A stretch of DNA of 64,000 nucleotides, from contig NZ_JAGIYQ010000002.1 in the NCBI RefSeq assembly GCF_017814275.1, forward strand, positions 248,001-312,000, written 5' to 3'. The notes below the pieces were generated by a model. The model saw only the letters and a list, made by a program, of their open reading frames with translations. It was not told the origin of the DNA and ran no database searches. Of the stretch, positions 7,450 through 16,769 are shown in pieces; within the stretch, counting starts at the first letter, position 1, and each line of letters starts with the position of its first letter. The stretch is from Gottfriedia endophytica. Its GTDB lineage: Bacteria; Bacillota; Bacilli; Bacillales; Bacillaceae_G. A program made the translations under genes and the position numbers.

Positions 7450-7511
7450 GAAGGAAATAATTTATAGTTTACAGAATATGTAAGTGATTAATGAAATTTG
7501 GAGGTAACAAT

Positions 7512-7889
7512 ATGTTACAAATGAAATACGTCATTATTTATGTTTCAAATTTTGAAGAATCACTTGCATTTTACTGTAATCAATTAGGATTATCCATTCG
7601 AAATAATCATGGATCTTACATAGAGCTAGATACTGGAAGTACGATTTTAGCGATGATCCTTAAGGAAAATGTAAATGAGATGACTGGTTTACCAAAGCCA
7701 TCCGATATTTCATCACAAACTTTCGAACTTGGCTTTGTAACTGAAGATGTGATTGGCATGGTAGAGAAACTTCGTGAAAACGGAGTGAAAATAATAAAAG
7801 AACCAATCGAGAAGCCTTGGGGACAAACTGTTGCATATGTGGCAGATCCTGATCAACACTACATAGAAATATGTAGTAGGGTTGAATAA
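7512..7889 (+). CDS. VOC superfamily (glyoxalase/bleomycin-resistance-like) protein
   Basis: A 125-residue protein with the vicinal-oxygen-chelate fold. It carries the typical beta-strand YVIIYVSNFEESLAFYCNQLG and the end motif VAYVADPDQHYIEICS, with Glu and His candidates for a metal site. An upstream in-frame ATG at 7491 was rejected because a GGAGGT site lies after it, eight bases before 7512. The substrate cannot be told; family members include lyases, dioxygenases and drug-binding proteins. Confidence 0.85.
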   Translation: MLQMKYVIIYVSNFEESLAFYCNQLGLSIRNNHGSYIELDTGSTILAMILKENVNEMTGLPKPSDISSQTFELGFVTEDVIGMVEKLRENGVKIIKEPIEKPWGQTVAYVADPDQHYIEICSRVE

Positions 7890-7899
7890 GCTAACAAAA

Positions 7900-7946
7900 A
7901 AAGAACTTTCTTCCATTTATTATAATAATGGGAGAAAGCTCTTTTT
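7900..7946. terminator. Bidirectional terminator between convergent genes
   Basis: AAAGAACTTTCTTCCAT pairs imperfectly with ATGGGAGAAAGCTCTTTTT, with A- and T-runs outside; it serves the VOC gene and the serine hydrolase gene. Confidence 0.8.
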
Positions 7947-7953
7947 AGAGTTT

Positions 7954-9111
7954 TTAATTTGAACTTACAAGATTAAAAATAGAAGCTGCAACTTTAAAAG
8001 TATTAGGTTTCATCTTTTGACTATTTGTAAATAAAATTACATAAGTTTTTGATTTCGGATCAAATAAATTCATACAATCAACCCCAGGAAGAACTCCGTG
8101 ATTATATAAAAACTTCCCTTTATTATACAAACCGTATCCATAAGAGTGTTTAAAAGGTGTAGTCATCTGTTTAAAACTATCTGTAGAAATTAGTTTATTA
8201 GAAACAAGCGCTTCATCCATTTGTAGTAAGCCATTTACTGTTCCATATATATCACCACAACCTAACATATAAGAAAAGCTTGGCATTGTTACTGAATGTG
8301 GCGTTTGATTATTATTTAAAATTAAACGGTATCCTTTTGCCCTATTACTTAATTGGTAAAAATGATCTCCAACACCTAGCTGATCAATATTTGCTGGATT
8401 TAATACATGACTTTTTAGATATTCTTGATAACTCATCCCAGTCACTTTTTCAACCACATATGCTAATAACACATAGTTTGTATCATTATATTTCCAATTA
8501 AAAATAGGTTTATACCCTTTATTTAAAAGAATAATTTTATTAATTAAATTTTTTGTAGAAATCGGATTAGATAATTCTTTTTCTCCTTTTACTCCTGAAG
8601 TGTGAGTCATAAGATGAAATAATGTTAATTTAGATCCGTTTGGAAAGTTAGGGATATATTTTGTAATTGGATCGTTAAGTGAAATTAACCCTTTTTCTTT
8701 TAGTTGCATTAAAGAAGTTGATACAAAAAACTTAGAAATTGAACCCACTGCATAATTCGTTTCAGGAGAGTTCGGTAGTTTATTCGCTATATCCCTATAA
8801 CCATACCCTTTTTTTATTACGTCTTCTCCATCTTTATTTACTAAAACAACTCCATTAAAATGAATTCGCTGAAGAAGCTCATTAATTTTGTTAGACATGC
8901 TCCCAGTTAAAGGACCATCAGCTTTCAACAAATTATTTTGATTTTGGTTTTGTGTAAATTGTATGTTTGAAGCTTTTGTCATTGAAGAATGATCTACCTT
9001 ATGTTGTTCACCGAGCGGTATGATATTGTTTTTAACTACAAAAACAACAATACAAGCACAGAGAATAAAGAAAAATACAAATTGTATTTTTATAAAATTG
9101 AATGTTTTCAT
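7954..9111 (-). CDS. Membrane-anchored serine hydrolase of the beta-lactamase/PBP4*-like family
   Basis: A 385-residue protein with an N-terminal signal anchor (about 8-27) and an extracytoplasmic class C beta-lactamase-like domain. The nucleophile motif is S124-I-S-K127 (VGSISKFF). The second motif reads YND (208-210) where relatives usually have YSN or YAN. A closing NHGVLPGV motif follows. Relatives include D-Ala-D-Ala carboxypeptidases, esterases and FmtA-like teichoic acid D-alanine esterases. Its place beside dlt makes a teichoic acid or peptidoglycan role attractive, but that is inference. An inverted repeat overlaps its ribosome binding site. Confidence 0.85.
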   Translation of the reverse strand: MKTFNFIKIQFVFFFILCACIVVFVVKNNIIPLGEQHKVDHSSMTKASNIQFTQNQNQNNLLKADGPLTGSMSNKINELLQRIHFNGVVLVNKDGEDVIKKGYGYRDIANKLPNSPETNYAVGSISKFFVSTSLMQLKEKGLISLNDPITKYIPNFPNGSKLTLFHLMTHTSGVKGEKELSNPISTKNLINKIILLNKGYKPIFNWKYNDTNYVLLAYVVEKVTGMSYQEYLKSHVLNPANIDQLGVGDHFYQLSNRAKGYRLILNNNQTPHSVTMPSFSYMLGCGDIYGTVNGLLQMDEALVSNKLISTDSFKQMTTPFKHSYGYGLYNKGKFLYNHGVLPGVDCMNLFDPKSKTYVILFTNSQKMKPNTFKVAASIFNLVSSN

Positions 9112-9117
9112 CTGAAC

Positions 9118-9138
9118 ACCTACCTATTGTCTGTAGGT
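9118..9138 (-). promoter_or_regulatory. Inverted repeat sequestering the ribosome binding site of the serine hydrolase
   Basis: ACCTAC and GTAGGT, nine bases apart, form a hairpin in the mRNA. One arm includes the AGGTAGGTG Shine-Dalgarno region directly before the ATG at 9111. It could be a translational switch or a DNA operator. The rest of 9139-9425 shows no other feature I can support. Confidence 0.4.
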
Positions 9139-9425
9139 AATAATATTACATAATATCCAATCAAGAATATATCTACTTGTATAAATACTTCATGAATATT
9201 TTTTAATGTAATTCCTTATACCTTTTTAACTAATTTTTTTATAATTAACTCATAGCATACTATACATTCAGGTGGGACTCACCAGTTTCTTTGAATTATT
9301 AAAAAATTCTAAAGAAACTATCATAAGCTTCTAATGGATTTTTAGTGAAGAAATGGTATTCATTCCCTTTCTGTCATGCTATATTTGAAACATTGTTGTC
9401 TAAAAACAAAGAGGGGTGTAACATA

Positions 9426-9572
9426 ATGCAGAGAGTAAAAACTCTTCTTACAAAACCTTCGATACGATTTGTATTATATACCACATATTACATTTCTATT
9501 TTATTAGGTTTACTCTATTTATACGGATTTCAAGATGCGTATTCAGGATCTTTCATCTATAACGACTTTTAG
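9426..9572 (+). CDS. dltX: DltX, teichoic acid D-alanylation accessory microprotein
   Basis: A 48-residue membrane microprotein at the head of the dlt operon. The frame is open from 9345, but the ATG at 9426, preceded by GAGGGGTG, gives the normal DltX size. One membrane helix (about 18-36) is followed by the conserved C-terminal tail YGFQDAYSGSFIYNDF. In current models the DltX C-terminal tail works with DltB and DltD in moving D-alanine across the membrane. It ends 12 bases before dltA. Confidence 0.92.
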   Translation: MQRVKTLLTKPSIRFVLYTTYYISILLGLLYLYGFQDAYSGSFIYNDF

Positions 9573-9584
9573 GGATGTGAAAAT

Positions 9585-11105
9585 ATGATAAGAATTATAG
9601 AAAAAATTGATCAATGGGCAAAAAAATCGCCTAATACAATTGCATTTCAAAATAGTACTACCTCCATTTCGTATAAGGATTTAAAAGAACAGTCTGATTT
9701 TCTAGCAAAGTGGATTATTACAAATTATGGAACAGGTAGTGAGCCAATTATTGTTTTTGGTCATATGCAAACAGAAATGATTTCAACATTCTTAGGATGT
9801 GTAAAATCTGGGCGTGCATACATCCCTGTTGATGAATCAATCCCAGCTGATCGCTTACAGAAAATGATACAAAATTCAGGAGCAAAGCTTCTCATCTCTC
9901 CTAGTACGGATATCGAATTAAACTTCGATTCTATAGAAATGGTGAATAATGAAGAGTTACAAATGATTTTTAAAACTCCTTCTGTTACAAATAATTTAGA
10001 AGAACATTTTGTAAAAGAGGATGACAACTTCTACATTATTTATACATCAGGAAGTACCGGGGACCCAAAAGGTGTACAAATTACAGAAAACTGCTTAAAG
10101 AGCTTTGTAAATTGGATGGAGAAAGATTTTGGATTAAAACAAGGTCAACGCTTCTTAAATCAAGCACCTTTCTCATTTGATTTATCTGTAATGGATTTAT
10201 ATCCTTCACTTGTAACTGGAGGAACACTTATTGCAATTGAAAAATCAATGATTTCAAGACCTAAAGTATTGTTCCAATATTTAGCGGAAAGTAACATTGA
10301 AGTATGGACATCTACTCCATCTTTTGCAGATATGTGCATGATGAATCCTGATTTTAATGAAAAGTTACTTCCAAACATGAAAACATTCTTATTCTGTGGC
10401 GAAGTATTATCTTCTCAAAGTGCAAAGCAATTAACAACTAGATTTCCTAATGCAACTGTCTTCAATACGTATGGTCCAACGGAAGCTACTGTAGCTGTAA
10501 CATTTGTACCTATTACTGAAGATATTCTTAATCAATATACAACATTGCCAATTGGAGTTCCTAAAGAAGATACTAAAATCTTTATTATGGATGAAAATGG
10601 TACTCCTTTACCAGAAGGCGAAAAAGGTGAAATTGTGATTGTTGGCCCTAGTGTAAGTAAAGGTTACTTGCAAAATAAGGAAAAAACAGAAGCTGCCTTT
10701 AAAACAATTAACGGTATGAAAGCCTATAAAACTGGGGACTCTGGTTACTTTGAAAATGGGCAATTATTTTACAATGGAAGAATTGATTTACAAATAAAAC
10801 TACACGGATATAGAATTGAAATTGAAGATATCGAAAATAATATTCGAAAACTTCCTCTAATAAAATCGGTTGTAGTAATACCAGAAATGAAAGACGGTAA
10901 GTGTACTGATTTACACTGTTTAGTTGTAGTAGATGAGAATGATTTTGAAAAAGAGTATCAGTTAACGAACTATTTAAAGAAACAGTTAAGTGATTTTATG
11001 CCAACTTATATGATTCCAAGAAAATTTAGCTATCTAACTAGTTTACCTATGACAACAAACGGAAAAGTTGATCGTAAAAAATTAGTGGAACAGGTTTATC
11101 AATGA
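9585..11105 (+). CDS. dltA: D-alanine--[D-alanyl carrier protein] ligase DltA
   Basis: A 506-residue adenylate-forming enzyme that activates D-alanine with ATP and loads it onto the DltC phosphopantetheine thiol. ANL motifs are present: YTSGSTGDPKGVQ (A3, about residue 150), NTYGPTEATVAVT (A5), YKTGD and the C-terminal catalytic lysine in TNGKVDRKKL (A10). The length is normal. It overlaps dltB by four bases (ATGA), indicating coupled translation. D-alanylation lowers the negative charge of teichoic acids and protects against cationic peptides. Confidence 0.97.
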   Translation: MIRIIEKIDQWAKKSPNTIAFQNSTTSISYKDLKEQSDFLAKWIITNYGTGSEPIIVFGHMQTEMISTFLGCVKSGRAYIPVDESIPADRLQKMIQNSGAKLLISPSTDIELNFDSIEMVNNEELQMIFKTPSVTNNLEEHFVKEDDNFYIIYTSGSTGDPKGVQITENCLKSFVNWMEKDFGLKQGQRFLNQAPFSFDLSVMDLYPSLVTGGTLIAIEKSMISRPKVLFQYLAESNIEVWTSTPSFADMCMMNPDFNEKLLPNMKTFLFCGEVLSSQSAKQLTTRFPNATVFNTYGPTEATVAVTFVPITEDILNQYTTLPIGVPKEDTKIFIMDENGTPLPEGEKGEIVIVGPSVSKGYLQNKEKTEAAFKTINGMKAYKTGDSGYFENGQLFYNGRIDLQIKLHGYRIEIEDIENNIRKLPLIKSVVVIPEMKDGKCTDLHCLVVVDENDFEKEYQLTNYLKKQLSDFMPTYMIPRKFSYLTSLPMTTNGKVDRKKLVEQVYQ

Positions 11106-12253
11106 TTCCATATGGTACCTTTACCTATTTTGAGATCTTATTAGTTTTACTCATTCCAGTTGTTGTCTTAGGATTTTCTGGAAAAAAATCAAATCTTTAC
11201 TCAACCTTCTTAACACTTGTATTTTTGGCAGTAACTTTTTCTTCATCTAAACAACAAGCATTGTACTTAATTGGTTATATTATTTGGGAAGTCATACTAG
11301 TTAAGTGCTATAGTACGTACCGAAAAAAAGCAAATGAACCAGCAATTTACTACATTAGTTTAATTCTATCTATTTTGCCTTTAATTGTTGTAAAAGTAGC
11401 ACCTATATTTTACACTAATAGTCTAATTGGATTTCTTGGTATATCTTATTTAACGTTCAAATCAGCTCAAGTCATTATTGAGCTACGTGATAAAAGTATC
11501 AAAGAAATAAAAATATTGGATTTTTTAAGATTTCTATTATTTTTCCCAACTATATCTTCTGGACCAATTGATCGCTTTAGAAGATTTCAAAAAGATACTC
11601 AAAAAACGTTAACATCTGAAGAATATAGAGAGTTTTTTGAGATTGGCCTTCATAAAATCTTTGTAGGATTTTTATACAAATATATTATTGGCTATTTAAT
11701 AAATGAGCATATCATTCATTCAAGCTATGCTTCAGGCCATTCATTCTCAGCAAACGTCATTTACATGTATGCATATAGCCTATACTTGTTCTTTGATTTT
11801 GCTGGCTACAGTTGCTTTGCTATTGGAGTTAGTTATTTGATCGGTGTTCGAACACCAGAAAACTTTAATATGCCATTTATTAGCCGAAATATAAAAGATT
11901 TTTGGAATAGATGGCATATGAGTTTATCATTTTGGTTCCGAGATTATGTTTATATGCGAATGGTATTTTTCTTAACAAAGAAAAAAGTTATAAAAAATCG
12001 ACAAGCGATTTCGTATATTGGATATTTTACTCTATTTTTACTAATGGGCTTGTGGCATGGATTACAATGGAATTATATTGTTTATGGATTGTACCAAGCG
12101 ATCATAATGTGTAGCTTTGATTGGTTTGAACAATTCAACAAAAAAAGAAAAATTTGGAAAAACAATAAAGTAACACATGTAATTTCTGTGCTTATTACAT
12201 TCCATTTTATCTGTTTTGGCTTTTTAATCTTTTCAGGACATTTATTCAAATAA
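11102..12253 (+). CDS. dltB: D-alanyl transfer protein DltB (MBOAT family)
   Basis: A 383-residue polytopic membrane O-acyltransferase that passes D-alanine from DltC to the outer face of the membrane. The MBOAT signature with the invariant histidine is GLWHGLQWN (H319). The conserved SGPIDRFRRF and NFNMPFISRNIKDFWNRWH segments also match. About eleven hydrophobic helices are visible. It starts within the dltA stop and is followed 12 bases later by dltC. Confidence 0.97.
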   Translation: MIPYGTFTYFEILLVLLIPVVVLGFSGKKSNLYSTFLTLVFLAVTFSSSKQQALYLIGYIIWEVILVKCYSTYRKKANEPAIYYISLILSILPLIVVKVAPIFYTNSLIGFLGISYLTFKSAQVIIELRDKSIKEIKILDFLRFLLFFPTISSGPIDRFRRFQKDTQKTLTSEEYREFFEIGLHKIFVGFLYKYIIGYLINEHIIHSSYASGHSFSANVIYMYAYSLYLFFDFAGYSCFAIGVSYLIGVRTPENFNMPFISRNIKDFWNRWHMSLSFWFRDYVYMRMVFFLTKKKVIKNRQAISYIGYFTLFLLMGLWHGLQWNYIVYGLYQAIIMCSFDWFEQFNKKRKIWKNNKVTHVISVLITFHFICFGFLIFSGHLFK

Positions 12254-12265
12254 AGGAGAATTACA

Positions 12266-12505
12266 ATGGAAAATTTACGTGAAGAAGTTTTAACAATTTT
12301 AGCAGACTTATGTAATACGGATGAAGTGAAAGATAATCCAGATATTCAAATTTTTGAAGAAGGATTATTAGATTCATTTGGAACAGTAAACTTATTAGTA
12401 GAAATTGAAGATCGTTTAGACATTCCAGTTACAATTTCGGATTTTGATCGTGAAGAATGGGCGACTCCAAATAAAATTATTTCTATCTTAGAGGCAAGAA
12501 GATGA
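12266..12505 (+). CDS. dltC: D-alanyl carrier protein DltC
   Basis: A 79-residue acyl-carrier-like protein that carries D-alanine as a phosphopantetheine thioester between DltA and DltB. The attachment serine is S37 in GLLDSFGT. It is acidic and helical and of normal length. It is preceded by AAAGGAGA and overlaps dltD by four bases. Confidence 0.97.
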   Translation: MENLREEVLTILADLCNTDEVKDNPDIQIFEEGLLDSFGTVNLLVEIEDRLDIPVTISDFDREEWATPNKIISILEARR

Positions 12506-13725
12506 AAACGGCTCGTTTTTGGGGAATGATGACAGCTATTCTACTTTTTGGTATAGCTTTATATCTACCAAATTCTTTTTATGAATTGTTTATTACAAAA
12601 AATAAATTAGATTATACAGCAGCTTCCTTAAATCCTAAAACGTTTCAAGGAGTTTTACTTCAAGAAAAAATGTTAAAGGATCCAAAATATTTACCAATCT
12701 TCGGGTCCTCTGAACTATCTAGAAGAGATTCATTTCATCCTTCTAGATATTTTATGGATGAAAAAAATGAATTTACACCTTTTTTAATTGGACGTGGTGG
12801 GTCCCAAAGTTTAGTTCATTTCTTAGACCTTGCAGCTGTACAAGATGAGTTGAAAAATCGAAAAATCGTATTTGTTTTATCTCCACAATGGTTTATTCCA
12901 AGTGGAATTGACGATAAGCATTTTTCACCAAATTACTCAGCTTTACAAACTTATTCATTTGTTCTTTCAAATGAGATTGATCCAAAAATAAAAAAACAAG
13001 CAGCTAACAGATTATTACAATTATCAATTGTAAAAAAGGATCCCCTGCTTGTGACACAGTTAAAAGCTCTTTCAACTGACAACAAAGCAATCAAGCTTAA
13101 AGCTGAGTTAGAAAAACCAGTAGCCTATACCTACTTAAAGGTTCTTGAAAAGAAAGACTTTTTCCAAACTGTAATTAAAAGTCCAGGTAAACGATATAAT
13201 TTAAAAAAATCGAAATATGAACATTCATGTTGGAATAAGGATATTCAAGTAGCTGATGAAATGGGTAAACAGGCAACAAAATCAAATCAATTTGGTATTT
13301 TAGATTCATATTACCAAAAGCACATCGGACACCAACTATTATCATTAAAAAACTATAAACGTAATAGTAGTTATGGTGTATCTCCTGAATACGGAGATTT
13401 ACAAATGGTGTTGGATATCCTAAAAAAACAACACACAAAAGCGCTTTTCGTATCGGTCCCTGTAAATGGAGCATGGTATGACTATGCAGGTTTCCCTAAA
13501 CAAGGAAGAGAAGTTTATTATCAAAAAGTTAAAAAACAAGTTGAGCAAGCTGGTTTCCCAGTAGCAGACTTTTCAAATCATGAATATGATAAATATTTCT
13601 TAGAAGACACCATCCATATTGGTTGGAAGGGCTGGGTATATATTGACCGTTCATTAAATCAATTTTATACAGGTTCTCATCCAATTAATACAGCAGGAAA
13701 AACTTATCAAAGCGATGCTTTTTAA
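12502..13725 (+). CDS. dltD: D-alanyl-lipoteichoic acid transfer protein DltD
   Basis: A 407-residue protein held by an N-terminal signal anchor (about 7-24) with an extracytoplasmic SGNH-like hydrolase domain. The nucleophile is in IFGSSEL (S69/S70) and the Asp/His pair is in [11 protein letters not shown] near the C-terminus. DltD completes transfer of D-alanine to teichoic acid on the outer face. It is the last gene of dltXABCD and is followed by a strong terminator. Confidence 0.96.
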   Translation: MKTARFWGMMTAILLFGIALYLPNSFYELFITKNKLDYTAASLNPKTFQGVLLQEKMLKDPKYLPIFGSSELSRRDSFHPSRYFMDEKNEFTPFLIGRGGSQSLVHFLDLAAVQDELKNRKIVFVLSPQWFIPSGIDDKHFSPNYSALQTYSFVLSNEIDPKIKKQAANRLLQLSIVKKDPLLVTQLKALSTDNKAIKLKAELEKPVAYTYLKVLEKKDFFQTVIKSPGKRYNLKKSKYEHSCWNKDIQVADEMGKQATKSNQFGILDSYYQKHIGHQLLSLKNYKRNSSYGVSPEYGDLQMVLDILKKQHTKALFVSVPVNGAWYDYAGFPKQGREVYYQKVKKQVEQAGFPVADFSNHEYDKYFLEDTIHIGWKGWVYIDRSLNQFYTGSHPINTAGKTYQSDAF

Positions 13726-13775
13726 AAAAATGGTTGTTAATATGTGAACTACACATATTAACAGCCATTTTTTAT
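13726..13775. terminator. Terminator of the dlt operon, shared with convergent GNAT gene
   Basis: A 21-bp near-perfect stem (AAAAATGGTTGTTAATATGTG and its complement) around a 5-base loop, with A- and T-runs outside. Confidence 0.92.
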
Positions 13776-13794
13776 TTTTAATAACCTATTGTAA

Positions 13795-14301
13795 TTATAG
13801 TAATTTATAATAAAAAACAGTTGGATGTAGTTCTCCATTAGCAGACTTGGCATAGTAAGGTATTCTCCCAAATTCAATAAACCCTAAAGATATATAAAGT
13901 TGATTTGAAGGATCCCCTTCCCTAGTATCTAAAACTAATAGAGAAATTCCCTCCTCTTTTGCTCTTTCTTCAGCTACAAGCATTAATAAGCGACCAATCC
14001 CATTTCGTCTCATTGTAGGAAGTGTCATTAATTTTGCAATTTCACCTCTGTGCCTACCATTTTGTTTAGTACATAAATGTAATTGTATACTACCTACAAT
14101 CTCTTCATCTATTTTAGCTACAAATAAAACAACTTCAGGCTTTAATAAAGTTTCCCAATATATTCTAGCTTCATCTAATTTAAGTGGTGGTAAATAACCA
14201 ATTGAGGCACCATCATCAACTACTTTTACAAGAAGGTCTGAAAGCTGATCTATATGTTCTTCAATTATTATTAATTCTTCTATTTTTACAGTACTTGTCA
14301 C
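13795..14301 (-). CDS. GNAT family N-acetyltransferase
   Basis: A 168-residue acetyl-CoA-dependent acetyltransferase of unknown substrate. The acetyl-CoA loop is RRNGIGRLLM, preceded by the beta-strand IAKLMTLPTMRRN and by VAKIDEEIVGSIQ; SNQLYISLGF is the usual motif B helix. The start chosen is GTG at 14301 because GAGGTG lies six bases upstream. An in-frame GTG at 14310 overlaps that ribosome binding site and is less likely. It is monocistronic. Confidence 0.85.
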   Translation of the reverse strand: MTSTVKIEELIIIEEHIDQLSDLLVKVVDDGASIGYLPPLKLDEARIYWETLLKPEVVLFVAKIDEEIVGSIQLHLCTKQNGRHRGEIAKLMTLPTMRRNGIGRLLMLVAEERAKEEGISLLVLDTREGDPSNQLYISLGFIEFGRIPYYAKSANGELHPTVFYYKLL

Positions 14302-14463
14302 TATTACCACCTCATTATGGGTATCTTCTATACGATTAAAATAATGATGTATTACAATTTACAAAAAACTATGTAATATATTTCCATTATAGCAAGATTT
14401 TTCTGATTTTTTAAATTATTTTATTAAATATTTGTAACATCTACTAGTTTCTTCTCTAGCTAA

Positions 14464-14502
14464 ACAAAAAGGCAAACAACCCTGTTATGAGTTGTTCGCC
14501 TA
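14464..14502 (-). terminator. Terminator downstream of lysP
   Basis: GGCAAACAACCC pairs with GAGTTGTTCGCC and is followed by a T-run on the minus strand. It lies beyond the family A repeats, so the lysP transcript probably includes them in its 3' untranslated region. Confidence 0.7.
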
Positions 14503-14515
14503 GTAATTAAGCAAT

Positions 14516-14718
14516 TCTTTTAAGTGAAAAGCACACTTCATTTGGTTTTTGCTCCAACGTCGGTCGGAGCTAAACAAGTCTTCTTCACTTTTCTATCATG
14601 TCTAACTTCAGCACCTACCTCCTCGGCCATTTCACAAATACCAAGTGAAGTGAAAAACACACTTCTCTTGGTATTTGCTCCAATGTCTGTCGGAGGTGAG
14701 CAAGGTGCTTCCGTTTTT
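14516..14718 (-). repeat. Two copies of the family A long-hairpin repeat
   Basis: On the minus strand two units of about 100 bp carry ACCTCCGACAGACATTGGAG or AGCTCCGACCGACGTTGGAG motifs. One has a perfect inner stem, CAAATACCAAG with CTTGGTATTTG, around GAAGTG/CACTTC, and outer arms CACCT and AGGTG. The structure matches the cluster at 1711-2042. Confidence 0.8.
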
Positions 14719-14722
14719 CTTA

Positions 14723-16195
14723 CTACTCTCTACTTAAATCCACTTCTTTTAATGGTACTACTTTTGTTTTTTTGATGAATTTATAGCCTAACCAAACCGC
14801 TAGGAAAACAGGAATACCAATATATGAAACAATTATGCCTTGCCAGTCAATTACTTTCCCCGTAAATGCTTGGTAATTTTGTGCTAGTACGATAAACATA
14901 CAAGCTAGAAATGCTAGTATTGGTCCAAGTGGGAATAGTTTTGCTCGGTATGGTAATTCATTTAGATCTTTCCCTTGTGCAACAAATGCTCTACGGAATC
15001 GATAGTGTGAAATTGCAATTCCTAACCATGCGATAAACCCAGATAGACCTGAAAGATTTAATAGCCAAGTATAAACTTGACCATCACCAAAAAATGATGA
15101 TAAGCAAGCTAATGAACCTACTAAAAGAGTTGCAATTAATGCATAAATTGGTACACCACGTTTATTTATTTTTGCTAAGAATTTTGGTGCTTTCCCTTCA
15201 ACTGCCAACGTATAAAGCATACGTGTTGATGCATATGTTCCACTGTTTCCAGCAGATAATACAGATGTTAATATAACTGCATTCATCACAGAAGCAGCAA
15301 ATGCAACTCCTAATTTTTCAAACACTAATGTAAACGGACTTACAGCTACGTCTCCATGCATTAATCTTGAATCAGTGAATGGAATTAATAAGCCAATAAC
15401 AAAAATTGCTAAAACATAGAATAATAAAATACGCCAAAATACTTGTTTAATGGCTTTAGGAACATTTTTTTCCGGATTATCTGTTTCTCCAGCTGCTACA
15501 CCTACAAGTTCAGTACCTTGGAATGAAAACCCAGCGACAATAAAAATAGATAATACCCCTAAGAAACCATTATGGAAAGGAGCATCTTTAATTGTAAAGT
15601 TTTTAAACCCTACTGAGTGTCCTCCAATAATTCCAAAAATCATTGCAATTCCTACTACTAGAAAAACAACTACAGTAACTACTTTTATTAATGAGAACCA
15701 AAATTCAGATTCTCCATACGCTTTAACTGATAATAAATTAATTCCTAAAATAATAACTAAGAAAATTGCACTCCATAAAACAGCCGGTGAATGAGGGAAC
15801 CAATATTTCATTAACATTGCAGAAGCAGATAATTCAAATGCTAATGTGATTGCCCAGTTATACCAATAGTTCCACCCCATTGCAAAACCAAATGCTGGAT
15901 CAACGTAACGAGACGCATAAGTACTAAATGAACCTGAAACTGGTAAATAAGTTGCCATTTCACCTAAGCTTGTCATTAAAAAGTAAACCATTAATCCGAT
16001 TAATCCATATGCTAATAGTGCTCCACCTGGACCAGCTTCACTGATTGAAGCGCCACTTGCTAAAAATAGGCCAGTTCCAATTGATCCACCAATAGAGATC
16101 ATTGTTAAATGACGTGCTTTTAACCCTCTATTTAATGAATTTTGTTGACCTGATGTTGATTGCTGACCAGTATTTTCGGTATTAGCTAATCCCAT
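14723..16195 (-). CDS. lysP: Lysine-specific amino acid permease LysP
   Basis: A 490-residue transporter of the APC superfamily, amino acid transporter (AAT) family, with 12 predicted helices. The signature GLKARHLTMISIGGSIGTGLF in helix 1 and the SLGEMATYLPVSGSFSTYASRYVDPA stretch are typical of LysP. Substrate assignment is strengthened by a lysine riboswitch and terminator directly upstream on the same strand. The ATG at 16195 follows GAGGAGG. Import by proton symport is known for the family. Expression should fall when lysine is plentiful. Confidence 0.92.
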   Translation of the reverse strand: MGLANTENTGQQSTSGQQNSLNRGLKARHLTMISIGGSIGTGLFLASGASISEAGPGGALLAYGLIGLMVYFLMTSLGEMATYLPVSGSFSTYASRYVDPAFGFAMGWNYWYNWAITLAFELSASAMLMKYWFPHSPAVLWSAIFLVIILGINLLSVKAYGESEFWFSLIKVVTVVVFLVVGIAMIFGIIGGHSVGFKNFTIKDAPFHNGFLGVLSIFIVAGFSFQGTELVGVAAGETDNPEKNVPKAIKQVFWRILLFYVLAIFVIGLLIPFTDSRLMHGDVAVSPFTLVFEKLGVAFAASVMNAVILTSVLSAGNSGTYASTRMLYTLAVEGKAPKFLAKINKRGVPIYALIATLLVGSLACLSSFFGDGQVYTWLLNLSGLSGFIAWLGIAISHYRFRRAFVAQGKDLNELPYRAKLFPLGPILAFLACMFIVLAQNYQAFTGKVIDWQGIIVSYIGIPVFLAVWLGYKFIKKTKVVPLKEVDLSRE

Positions 16196-16280
16196 TTGTT
16201 GTTCCTCCTCTATATTCTCTTCATACTCTTCTAAGAATTAGGGTTGGTCGAAAAATAAATTGACGTGTGTTTTTAAATGC

Positions 16281-16314
16281 AAAAAAACACGTGAAGTATG
16301 CTCACGTGTTTTAA
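16281..16314 (-). terminator. Riboswitch-controlled terminator in the lysP leader
   Basis: AACACGTGA and its complement flank a short loop, followed on the minus strand by TTTTTTT. It lies between the L-box aptamer and the lysP start, the expected place for lysine-induced termination. Confidence 0.85.
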
Positions 16315-16339
16315 TAGACATAAAAAAGTCTCAAACATC

Positions 16340-16530
16340 ATCAACATCTCTTCAATAGCCCTCCACAATAATAACCTTGTGACAGTCCTAAGCTTGTTCA
16401 GCTGTAGGCCCAGTAATCTAGTTGTATGGCAACTTGCTCACTTCGGCAGTTTACCCTTTCCATACTTTTCATTGGCCCATAACCTCTAAGCATGTACTGT
16501 TGTAAACTGCTCCTCTACCCTTTGAGATAA
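16340..16530 (-). promoter_or_regulatory. Lysine riboswitch (L-box) of lysP
   Basis: Read on the minus strand the leader holds the hallmark lysine-aptamer blocks in order: AAGGGTAGAGGAGC, GGGTAAACTGCCGAAGTGAG, TTGCCATACAAC, GGACTGTCACAAGGT and ATTGTGGAGGGCTA. Lysine binding to such aptamers favours the downstream terminator, here at 16281-16314. A plus-strand open frame of 63 codons across it is an artefact. Confidence 0.93.
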
Positions 16531-16769
16531 AAGATTTGTATTTTTTTTAAAATAATATAATAAATATACAATCTAGCAAATCAGTTTGTCAATAGCTATC
16601 ATCAAATTTCATTAGAATGATGGTAATATCTTAAACTCCATTTATATACTTCCGCATCATTTTTGATATAATAAAAAATGACTGTAGAATAGTTAATAAG
16701 TAGCTATTTTTTCTTTGATTCATCATAATGCAGTTAAGCATAAATAAATTATTAACAGGGGGAAAAATA

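Noticed and set aside
14524-14775. Plus-strand open frame of 83 codons
   Set aside because: It spans the second family A repeat cluster and the end of lysP; the internal duplication in its translation is that of the repeat.
16298-16489. Plus-strand frame of 63 codons
   Set aside because: It is the antisense of the lysine riboswitch.
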